From contig JAODTK010003143.1 of the NCBI GenBank assembly GCA_026419785.1, positions 124,001 to 188,000 of the forward strand: a stretch of DNA of 64,000 nucleotides, given 5' to 3'. The translations under genes and the position numbers were made by a program. Source of the stretch: Sclerodactyla briareus (Eukaryota; Echinodermata; Holothuroidea; Dendrochirotida; Sclerodactylidae). Of the stretch, positions 25,901-37,900 are shown in pieces. Position 1 is the stretch's first letter. Each line of letters opens with the position of its first letter. The notes beneath the pieces are model-generated. The model searched no databases. It worked only from the letters and a program-made list of their open reading frames with translations, and was not told the DNA's origin.

Positions 25901-28900
25901 AAGTTGTTACAGGGGCACAATAGGCCATTGTTTGGAACTGCCTTCTGGGTCTCATGATCTTGAGCATTTAACACATTCGTCTTGGTACATTTGTGCGGTT
26001 TGAGCTACAGCACCATTGGTGCTCTAGTTTATTATTTTTTATGCTCAAATGGTTCACATTTGATATATTGGTGGACTACACAGTAGATTTTCTTGAAACT
26101 GTGTCATAATGTTCTCTTTTCAGCTGGTTTGCAGATTTTGGATGCAACATCATATAGTGTCATTAGAAATAAAACAGTAACATTTGATGAAAATAAGCAA
26201 AACAGTCATTCTTCGATGGATGTTGATCAAACTTGGACCGAATGTTCATTGACCTTTGGGACATCTTTGACCATGTGAATGTCAAGGTCATGGGTCATTA
26301 AAGTGACACAATAGGCCACCGTGTGAAATTGCCTTTTTCTCTCTCAATTGATCATTCTTTGATGGAGGTTGACCAAACTGAGTAGCAATGTTCATTGACT
26401 GCTATTGACATCTGTGGCATATGAAGATCAATGTCAAAAGTTGTTACAGGGGCACAATAGGCCATTGTTTGGAACTGCCTTCTGGGTCTCATGATCTTGA
26501 GCAAATTTAAACCACATTAGTCTTGGTACATTTGTGCGGTTTGAGCTACAGCACCATTGGTGCTCTAGTTATTATTTTTTTGCTCTCAAAATGGTTCACA
26601 TTTGATATATTGGTGGACTACACAAGTATACCAGGAGTTCTGCCTTCTGGTACCCTCATAGACATAAAAATAATGTAATATGCGGAAAACGTCTTTGGGT
26701 TGAGTTCTTTGTGCCAATTCTCTCAAGGGAAGCAGTGGTTTTTCAGGAAGCATTTGTATTTGTTAGGCTCCTAGAATGAATCACTTTGAAAAGTTTGGAG
26801 GATTTCTAGATAATCTGATGCAGAGTCTATCGTGGCTTTTTTCTTTACTCTCCTATTTTTGTGTGTTATTCCTTGGTTGAATGGTTCACATTCAGCACTA
26901 AGACATGAATATGAAGATGAAGCTAAGACAACTTTATTGGACTGGAGATTTGTCTTTCTCGTGATTACGAATACACAAAAGTTTCCATGTGTCTCCAGAG
27001 GGACTAGTCGGCTTATGGGTCCCAATGTGATTTTGAGAAGCCATGCGAATGAGGACTAGGAGGCATTAGGGCTTAGCGAATGACTATAGAAGGCACGGAT
27101 AATTGAGTGCCTATTACTCCTATTTCTCATGCTGTACCAAAAAATCCATCATACGTCGTGCAGTGTGTATGCGTACGTGCAGAATGTATCATTCTGAATG
27201 CAGCATAGGTGCACTGTGGCACAAGCAATGTGTCCTGGGCATAGCATGCACATGGAACACCTATTCCCTGCTGATAATGTTCATTTATTGTTCTGATTCC
27301 ACAAGTTTGAGTGGTCCAGGCATAGAGGTGGAGCGACCGAGCCTGAAGATCCAGGCCTACTATATGGAGTTCTATTTCACAGTATCCTGAATAAGCTTAG
27401 AAAAAGATCTGCTAATGTAGTGACTCCTCCTCTTGAGCATGTGTTTCATCTACTGTTCCATGAGGTAACTCAAGGTGAGATGTTAAAACCTCTAGGTATC
27501 TCAATGGGAATTCAGGCTTGCATATAACGAGATCAGATTATATAAAACATGGAAAACAAATTAGAAAGACCAAATTCAGGACAGGATTTAAAACTAGAAA
27601 CAAGCATAACCTAAATTGACATGAGTATTCAATTGAGAAAATCAAAATAGCGCATATAGGAATGTTAAAATTTGGTTGCACTAATCTGGAGGAACACATC
27701 CGACACATCAGAAAGTTGGCTAAAAGAGAGGACTATTTGTTGTTCATTTTGTCTCGCCTGAACTGGTTTAAAGGAGAGAAATAGTGGTCACTTTGTTGTG
27801 TGTGGTTCTGTATGTCCGTTCTGTCGGGATGTCTGTCTGTCTGTCTGTCTGTCCGGTTCGTCAGTCTGTCTGTCTTCGGTTGTCTGTCTGTCTGTCTGTT
27901 TGTCTGTCCGTCTGTCCGAATGTGGGTTCTAGGTGCTCGTGAGATGTGTGGTGGTAATTTGAGGGTTTCATTAATAAAACAACATCTACAGAAAGGTCAA
28001 CAAGGTCAAAGGTCAAGTTTTAAGAAAATGTTGGCTTTATTTCAGGAGTTACAGGCCAAAGAAATAAAAACTGTCGATGCTTGGAGATGTGATAGTTCTC
28101 TGTCTGCTACACAGACGAAACCAACTCCCGCTGCGATCTGACACCCTGGTCTCAAGTTACAAGGGGCCAAAGGTTGATTTAATACCTTTTGGCCGATAGC
28201 ATCGAGATGTGTACATGAACATAATGCTTTTGGGATGTTTGCATCACATTGAGGCAAGCATTTTTCATAAAAACCGTCATGTCATCAAGCGTCATCGAGG
28301 TCCAAAGAAAAACTGCAAATAATAACATTTTCTGAAACATTCTAGTGACTGTTGTGATCGGCTGAAATTTTGGGATCATGATTGCATAGATCAAGGGTAA
28401 CATTTCATTTTAAATCGTAGTCATCAAAGTTTCATTTCATAGTCACTTAGGGACCAAAAAACTGCAAATAATAACATTTCCGGCCAACAACCTCCAGAGA
28501 CTGTCCGCTACTGTGTAGAAGGTATAGTCTTTGGGCACCCCTAGCTCATGACCAGCATGATGCTGATGAAATCACTGTATTATAGCTTGCTATCAATTAA
28601 CAAACTTTGCAGAGTTTTACTCGTTTCAACCCCTCAGGCATGTTACTTCCATTCATCCTAAATTAGTATTCCTATCTGTTTGCCAGACAGAGATCTCATA
28701 TATTTTCAAAACCTGCCTTTTACCTTGAGGTTCACTCTTGCCTGTCATAAACGATCTTCTGGGCCCCCTACACTGCCATATAAAGTTAAACACTAAGTCA
28801 TTGGTTTTACTTACTCCAGGCACCTATTCAAGAATAGAATGAAGGGTGTTAGGTTACACCTGCAGAAGCTCCGGTGTGTGAGATAGGGGGTATTAAATGG

Positions 28901-31900
28901 AATCTTATGGGTGAACACGGAGTATAAAGACAAACTTAATTAGAGAGGACTAGCCGTCCATATGAGCTGTGGTTACCTTTAGTCTCGCCAACAAATGTTA
29001 ACATGAAAGTTCACTCGGGGTTTTATGCAGTGTGTATAAATTGCTTGATCATGCAAAGTTCAAGTTTGTGAATTCCGATGATGAACATGTATTAAGTGTG
29101 GTTCACAATTGGTCCGAGATAAGTGACCAGAGTGAGGGAAAACGAAAAATGGGTCAACAGAAAGTTGATTATTGTATAATTGCCGAATTTAGGCAACTTA
29201 GTCACATTTCCACAAAACTTATATGGTAGAACATTGTCAATAATCAGTCCTTACGGATTTGAAATTGGTCACTGATTAGTAGGGCGTTCTGTCAATTGCT
29301 AATACCAGAATCTTAAAGCAGTCTTAAATGCCTTGCATTGTTTGCATGGTGACTAATAGACTGAAACACTGATCGCGTACCAGGCGAGACACTGGGGGCG
29401 GTCGCCTTGTTTGTAATCGCTCATTTGTTTATATTCAGGGTAACCTGTCCAGCAAGTCCCATAATCTGTACCAATTTTAGAGGACTTGCCGCCTCCAATC
29501 TACCCTAGAATGATGCATCTTTTCCACAGGTGGAGGATTTGTTCTACAATGTTGCCACCAGGAGGAAATCTCTGAAGAGCCCGTCAGAGGGTGGAAGCAC
29601 GGGGAAGAAGATCTTGAAGGTGGTCAGCAGTGTATGCGATACACAATGCAGGGACTCATTCACACTCAAGAAGGTAATAACTTGGAGGTGAACCACTATA
29701 GGGGATATGTAGGGAAAGTTTCGTACCAGTTCTACAAAATGATAACAGATGCTCCATTGCATTTCACACAATAATAATATCCTATGTAATAATATATGGG
29801 TACTTCAAATAGCATCCTTTCCATCATAGTGCTCAGGGGCCCTCTCGTCAGGAAATTACCTATCATAGGAACTGGGTTGCACTCCCAGGGAGAGTCTGTG
29901 GCAGCGCTAATACACCACTGGTTGTACTCTTTAGTCCCCACAGTCCCCTTTATTTAAGCCACCTGGGGTGGAGAGGGGCTCCGTCATGATGTATCTTGCC
30001 CAAGGACACCTCGGAAAAGCTGATCAGCTTCTGTGGGATTCAAGCTCACAATCTATCGATCAACAGCCTGAAGCCCTACCGACTGAGTAAGCAGATAAGC
30101 AAACAGCCGAAGCTCTCTATCAGTCAATTTAACTGAAAGGATCAAAGGATGGTTTCTTTGGTTCCTGGGGATGGATTGGCTATTGGTGGAGCGCAGGACT
30201 GACAGAGACATGGTTGTTGAGTTGAATTCTTGAGAGACCCAAGAGACCAATCAGCGGTCCTAGTGTGTGGGTGGGCAAGGCACTTGTCTTCAAGCTCTAC
30301 TCCACCAGAGATGATTGGGGACCTGGAGGATCCGAGGGACCCCCGCACTAATTGGCAAACAGCAAATCCCCGGGATGTTCAGAGATTGTACTGTGCAGTT
30401 AGGGTAATTATTGAAGTGCTGCGGAACATGAATGGAGACGTTGGAAAGCACTAACTATATGGCACACATATTTTTTTAGAATCATTGGGACCATGGACAG
30501 TAATTCATATTCCATACATTTAGGAAATCCCAAACTCCTGGCCAATTCTCAGTTGATATATACATGCAATGACTTGGTTGCAACAACATATCTGAATGAC
30601 ATATCATGGAACCCTGTCTAAAAAAAATATCAGTGCGAAAATATTTCGACTGGGCTGATAAAGGGACAAATGTGCCTCTGTTTAGAATTCCCATTCTTCC
30701 TCAATACTACCGTCTTTCCCTGTCAGGAGAACTGAGGACAGTTAATACTTGAATATGTTACAAGGGAGTAATATGAGCGGGTCTGGTATCAATTCTCTGA
30801 AATATTTCAACTAAGTTGGAAATTTTTGAATTAGGAAAACTCAACAATGGGTCAGGGTGTTGCAAGGAAGGAGTTTGGGTATATTGATCTGCTGTCTCCA
30901 TTGCCATATTGAATTGGGAACAGAACTTTGTACAACTTTTTATTAAAAAATCATTTCCTCTTCGCAGCAGGACAAGTGGCTGTGATGTCAAGAACACTAG
31001 CATCAGCCACACTGTAGATAAATCAGGACAGTGTTTTGGTCGCCAGTGTAGCAGGTGAGTTCAGCGACCACTGTAGATAACATCGAACAGTGGTTTGGTC
31101 CAGTGCATCAAGGTGAGTTCAGCGCCTACCATGTAGCTACATCAGAACAGTGTTTGGTCCCAGTGCAGCAAGGTGGTTCACGACCACTTATAATAACATC
31201 ATGACAGTGCTTGGTCCCATGTAGGCAAGGTGATTCATAGCCCACTGTAATAACATCAGGACATGTTTGGTCCAGGTAGCATGGTGGTTCAGGCGACCAT
31301 CTTAGATAACATCAGACAGTTAGTTTGGTCCCAGTGTAGCAAGGTGAATTCAGTGACCACTGTAATTAACATCAGGACGTGTTTGTCCCAGTGTAAGCAT
31401 GGTGAGTTCACAAGCCAACCCTGTATATAACATCAGGAGTGTTTGGTCCCAGTGCAGCAAGGGTTTAGTTTCAGCGACCACTGTAGATAACATCAAGGAA
31501 GTGTTTGGATCGCCAGTGTAGCAAGGTGAATTCCCATGAGCGACCACTGTAGTACATCAGGACAGGTTTGGTCCCAGTGTAGCATCGGGTGATTTCAGCG
31601 ACCACTGTAGATAATCATACAGGACAGTGTTCAGTCCCAGAGCAGCAAGGTGAGTTCAGCGACAACTGTAGATAACATCAGGACGTGTTTGGTCCCCGTG
31701 TGCAGATGAATTCATGACACTGTACGATGACATCGACAGTGTTTGGTCCCAGAGTAGCAAGGTGATTCACACCCCAAAACCTGTAGATAACATCAGACAG
31801 TGTTTGGTCACGTGTAAGTCAAGTGAGTTCAGCGACCACTGTAATAACATCAGGACAGGGTTGGGTCCCAGTAGCAAGGTTAATTCAGTGACCACTGTCA

Positions 31901-34900
31901 TAACGTCAGGACAGTGTTTTGGTCCTGGTAGCATGGTGAGTGGTTCACGCACTGTAGATAACATCAGGACAGGTTTGGGGCTCCAGGTAGCCAGTGAATT
32001 CAGTGACCAATGTAAGATACATCAGGACCGTGGTTTGGTCCCAGTGTAGCATGTGAGTTCAGCCACCACTGTAGATAACATCAGACATGTTTGGTCCCAG
32101 GGCAGCAAGGTGAGTTCAGAGCACCACTGTAGATAACATCAGACATTGTTTGGTCCCAGTGTAGCAAGTGCATTCAGTGACCTCACTGTAGGTAACACAT
32201 GACAGTTTTGGTCCCGTGTCGCAGGTGAGGTCAGCGACCACTGTAGATAACCTCAGGACATTTTTCAGTCCCAGAGCAGCAAGGTGAGTTCAGCGACAAC
32301 TGTAGATAACATCAGACATGTTTGGGTACCCAGTGAGTCAAAGAAAATTCAAGTGACCACTGTAGTGACATCATGACAGTGTTTGGTCCCAGTGTACAAG
32401 ATGAATTCAGTGCCCCACTGTAGATGACATAGTACAGTGTTTGGTCCCAAGGCAAGTTGTTCAACGACCCGGTAGCTTGACATCAGGACAGTGTTTGGGG
32501 CCCAGAGTAGCAATGTGAGTCCACGCGTCCCCCACTGTAGATAACATCCAGGACAGTGTTTAGGTTCCCATTTAGGCAGGTGAATTCAGGGTGACCACTG
32601 TATATGACAGAACAGTGTTCAGTCCCCATAGTAGCAAGTGATTCAGCAACCCTGTAGATAACATCAGGACAGTGTTGGGTCCATGCAGCAAGGTGGAGTT
32701 CAGCGCCCACTGTTAGATAGCATCAGGACGTGTTTGGTTCCCAGTTTAGCAGGTTATTTCATTGACCACTGTAAAATAAAATAGGACAGTGTTAGTCCCA
32801 GAGTAGCAGGTGAGTTCAGCGACCACTGTAGATAACATAGTGACAGGTTTGGTCCTTTGCATGCATCAAGGTGCATTTCGAGCGAACACTGTAGATAACA
32901 TTAGAACAGTGTTCAGTCCCCATAGTAGCAAGGTTAGTTCAGCCCCCACTGTAGATACATCAGGACAGTGTTTGGTCCCAGTGTAGCAGGTAGTTCAGCG
33001 ACCACTTGTCGATAACATCAGGACAGTTTTCGCCCAGTGTAGCAAGGTTAGTTCACAGCGAACCACTGTAATAACATCAGACGTGTTTGGTCCCATGTAA
33101 GCAAGGTGATTGTTCAGTTAACTGATTGCCAAGGAGTTTCAATGCCAAATCCCACAGAATACTCCCGTTCATTGAAACAGCAACAGAAATATATAGTCTT
33201 TGTTTCCCAACCATTTTTATACTCTGAAAGACAAATCTGACACTTTGTTTTCATGTGTAGGAAGGAGACTGGCGTAGTAATTAGGTGAGTCCCACTGTGG
33301 CCACACAATCTTCAGGCCCTGTCTTGACACTTCTTTCTCATAATATCACATCAGTACTGTGATTGACTACTGCAGGAGGATGTCACACGTCATGAAACCC
33401 TGGAACAAGACCATCAACCTCTTGCCACTCTAAATTAGCCAGGACCTTTTGAACTGATTATGTGGAAACTGATCGATTTATATCAGGATTTGAACAATGA
33501 AGGGTGAAACTTTATTAAAATGTGAAACTTTATAAAATGTGAAACTTTATAAAATGTTCAGTGATTTTCAAAGGTTAAGGTTACCCTGTATTGCCAGTCC
33601 ATTCACCATGGTGGCTTAGTCAATAATACGGTGGCAGTTCCTTTGGTTTTATGGTTTGGTTGAATTATTTCTCTCTATTTTTGGGCAGAGAACTTTAGAT
33701 TGAACCAGAAAAACGTAACTCGACTTCACGATCAAGGGTCACATCCTCTAATATGCCAACTACTACTACTCATCAGAAGTGTGTCCTCCTACCCTTCATA
33801 ACTCGTGAGTAACACATCATTTCACTGCTCTCATAATTGTTGCCTAAAATGAGTCAACATTGTTGATAACCTTCTGTATTGCTCTCGTCATCTGTGTGCT
33901 TGTTATATTTTTTAAAACACACACACCGTGACTCATCTCTGCTTCTCGAAGGGAAAATAATGTGCAAGACAGTATTGGAAGCAAACCAATTTCATGTAAT
34001 ATCTGTTGACCAGCCGTGTTTACAAGCCCACCGCAAACTATAGGGCTCTCATTCGTGCCCGGGGTATATTAATTCGTACAAGCATGGCAGGGAAGTTCAT
34101 TTACCAAGGATGTCGGAGGCACCCTGATGTGTTGGAGGTGGTCTGGTTCCCCTGTTCATTCTGCTTCTGCTTGTGTTCCATAGCCTGCTCAGCAGACGAT
34201 AGAGGAAGCCTTGCTACATAGAGGGGGCTATCCCCCTTTATTATCATACCATAGTTGAATATTACCAACATGGAGGACTGTAGGACTTTGTTTGACAAAT
34301 CCCAAGAAAATTGGGATTCTGCTCAAACGATTCAGGTGAGGTAGATGTCAGTCATCAGTAGCACACGGGCATCAATACAGATGGGAGCAATCCTGAATAG
34401 ATTCCGCTAAAAAAGGCTCCACATTTTGGTCATGAAATTTTTACAGAAGACTTTCAATAACCTTTTACAATACCGAGAATGAAAATTTATCGAAGATCGA
34501 TGCATTTGAAGCCTGGAATGAACTGAAGCCACTGGTTGTAGCTAGGTGCAGGCGTATTTCCGCTTGTTTGGTATCGCTGCACAATTCAGAAAAATATGAA
34601 TCCTTCAAATGGGGAATTAAAAAAGAATATCCATCTAACGTATGCTAAAACTAGGTTGGAGGTTTGTCGAAACAATTCCAGATCAGATCAATTGAGTAAT
34701 TTCCCAGCAGGTGTGGCTGTTTCCCGTATTTAGTAAAATGAGAGAATGTTCGATTGCACATCGCCCGCTAGTCCTGCCCATTATCAGTTCGAACGACGGC
34801 AAGCTCACAAAGTCGTCACAGGCGTTTGTTTGGGCAAATCACCGATTGGTTAAAGGGTCATCCTGCACATATGAGTGAATGAGGCTGATATGAGGTGAAC

Positions 34901-37900
34901 AAAGTCAAATGCATGGCCTGTTTCAACAGGCTAGTGTTTCGGATGATGTTTAATGGACATTCTGCCACATATTTTCTAGAGAGCGTGCTGGTTATTGGGT
35001 ACCGATTGAGGTCGGCTCATTGCACAGCTCGAGCCACCTGCCCGAAGGCACCATCATGCATCCAAGCTGAAGGTAGATTCTGCTTTATTTGTTTGGTTTA
35101 TATAGACTGTAGGGATAACTCATACCCCCCCCCCCCCCCCCCCCCCTCATTGCCAATCAATGAGGACCACTGAGGATACGGAACCCTACACAGCACTGGT
35201 TTACCTGCTCAGGCAGCCTACTGTGGTAGTAGCTGAAGGTGGTTTTGTCTCCTCATGCCCTTTTTGCACAGGGTAAGGTTTGTTTACTTAGCTAAGCTGC
35301 CTGCATTACGGTTTCCATATCTCTGATTGAGAGGTCGTTGGTACCTCAAGGGAGGTTGGGGCAATATGGGCTATTTTTATATCGTTCTGATCAACTTATA
35401 CTCCAGGATTGAGTGCTCACCTGGTTTCCATTTGTATATCCATTGTGGACCACTATGAACAATTGGTGGTAAGCCACTATAAAGATACAATATATTCTTC
35501 TAAGCACTCAATTAATCACAGACAGATTGGTTGACTCGTCGAGTTTGCGGAAAGCCATCGAAGCTGTCTACTCGACTTACTTGCCAAAAGGGATGCATCC
35601 ATTCCTATACCTAAGGTAGTCAGTCTTTATATCTCACTGTCGAGATTTCACACTTGTGATATACTACTGTAAAACTCCAAAAATCCAAAATGTTAGAACA
35701 AAACAGCATGATAGGGCAATGAGGCAGTATGGAATTCTGCAGAGCTCCTTTCCCCCACCCCTTTGTCAGGTTGACAGGCATCAGGAAGGAAGGAGTAGTG
35801 CAGGTGGGAGACTGCAAAATTGAGAAAGACACATGTGAAATGGTTGACAATGCAAAGAAATAAAGAAAGAAGAGGGCCATGTCTGTCAGAAGTGAAGTGC
35901 AGAGGCTGGAGGGCAATTGGACGAGGTTAGAGGAAGAGAGAGGCCCAGAGGGCCACACCATGATTGTTTACAAGACTATATGGAGGCACTTGCTCAAGGA
36001 GATGCACTTACAATAATAATAAGGAAGAGGAAGATCTACCTCACCAGTACCCCTTGGGTAATAAAAGTAAAACAATAATGCAATTGTTAGTTCCATTTCC
36101 ATGTTCCGTTCTTGCTGCTGGGGTCTCCCGCTGGTCTTGTTTGGCTGAATTGTTTGTGTTTTCCCTAGTGGTGCCTAGCTCTGCAGTCGCAGGCCTGTGT
36201 ACACCTCTAGGAATCAGACTGAAAAAAAAAAAAACAGTCTCAGGCTAGATTCCATAGGTGGGGATGTGAGATACAACGTGACATCAAGAATAGTGGATTC
36301 AGCACGTGAAAAACATGAGGAGTATCTTAATCATCTACAAATAGTTGCAGAGATGGGACGAGTTCCATAGCGGCAAAGTATCATCCAAATAGAATGGAAC
36401 AAACTGTGAGTAGACAAAACAATGCTGCACCAACGTCAAATTGATTCAATTGAATATCTTTTCCTAATAGAGGCAATTTTACATCCCGATTTTAATTCCC
36501 CTCCTAAAATATCACTTTGTTGGCACAATTCTGATTTTCCACATTCATACTGCCTGCACACAACATCCCCATCTATGAAATTCTAGCCTAATTGTCCTTT
36601 TGTGTCATATGGCACTCCAAGTGTCATTCATATACCTCAAGCAAATGTCAACAGGGAGAGTATCAGAAGAGATCCTGAAGGAAACGTAGCATTCTGAGAA
36701 AAATATGCATGTACTGCATAGACACTTAGGAATCACGAAACTATTATGCGAACACCTGCAAATTTCACTGCGGAGGCAGTCTGGTGTTGATAGAAATTAC
36801 ATATCAAGTTGGAGAGTCCATCGTTCCTAAACTGGACAAGGGTACCAATTCTTACAGGCACGAAAGGATATCCAAAGGAAAAACAGCACTATCCTCCCGA
36901 AGGGGGATGTCATGTTCAACATTGATGGAACTGCTTCTTTTCTCCATAATTTCTACCTGGGTTGAATGGCACCCAGGGGGAAGATTTGGAGAGTAGGAGG
37001 TGTGGAGGATTTAACAGCCGGACTGTACAGAGAATGAGGCAAGGAGAAAGAATACCACACTATGCAAATGGCGTAATTCAAAATTTGCGCACTCTGTCTG
37101 GCACTGCTTCCCCCATACTAGCTGTTGGGCTCTGTGACAGTGAACGTTCCCCAGGAGGGGGACCCATTTGCCAAAGAGGCGTTTGATGACTTCTTGAGAA
37201 TCCTGCCAATAAGCCCAACTTGATCAAGAGCCTTTTCCATAATGTAGGTCATGTAGTAATCTTGCAAGCTATTGCAACGGCAAAAAAGTTGCGACAGAAT
37301 TCTCACAGGCACGAAAGGATATGTGAGTGAGGATCTAACAGCCCATACGTAACGGAATAAGGGAGAGAGAAAGAGTACCACTCCTGTTTGTTTCAGCTAT
37401 GCAAATAGCTAGTTCTAGCCTAGTTCTAAATTCGCGCACTTTGTCTGGCACTATACGTCCCACACACTACGTTGGCTCGCGACAGTGAACGTTTCCCCAG
37501 GAGGGGGACCCATTTGCCAAGGTGGCGTTTGATGACTATGGCTTGATGACTTCTTGAGAATCCTGCCAATAAGCCCAACTTGATCAAGAGCCTTTTCCAT
37601 AACGTAGTAACTTGGCAAAGCTATGCAACGGCAAAAAAGTTGCGACAGAATTCTCACAGGCACGAAAGGATATGTGAGTGAGGATCTAACAGCCATACGG
37701 ACAGGAAATAAGGGAAGAGAAAGAGTACCACTCCTGTTTGTTTCAGCTATCAATACTTAGTTCTACCTAGTTCTAAATTCGCGCACTTGTCGGGACTATA
37801 CGTCCCACACACTAGCTGTTTGGCCTCTTGCTACATGAACGTTTCCCCAGGAGGGGGACCAATTTGCCAAGGTGTCGTTTGATGACTATGCTTGATTGAC

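Noticed and set aside
31055..33110. CRISPR-like direct repeat array
   Set aside because: Units are contiguous with no unique spacers, the sequence is exon-derived, and the genome is eukaryotic.
33245..33300. MLH1 exon 9 at 'tgtaggaaggagactgg...gtgag'
   Set aside because: Has splice-like borders but only ~24 nt, and no match to the exon 9 peptide; the true exon 9 is at 33689.
35620..35961. 113-codon open frame on the - strand
   Set aside because: Hydrophobic, Ser/Leu-rich antisense frame without motif, start context or splice support.
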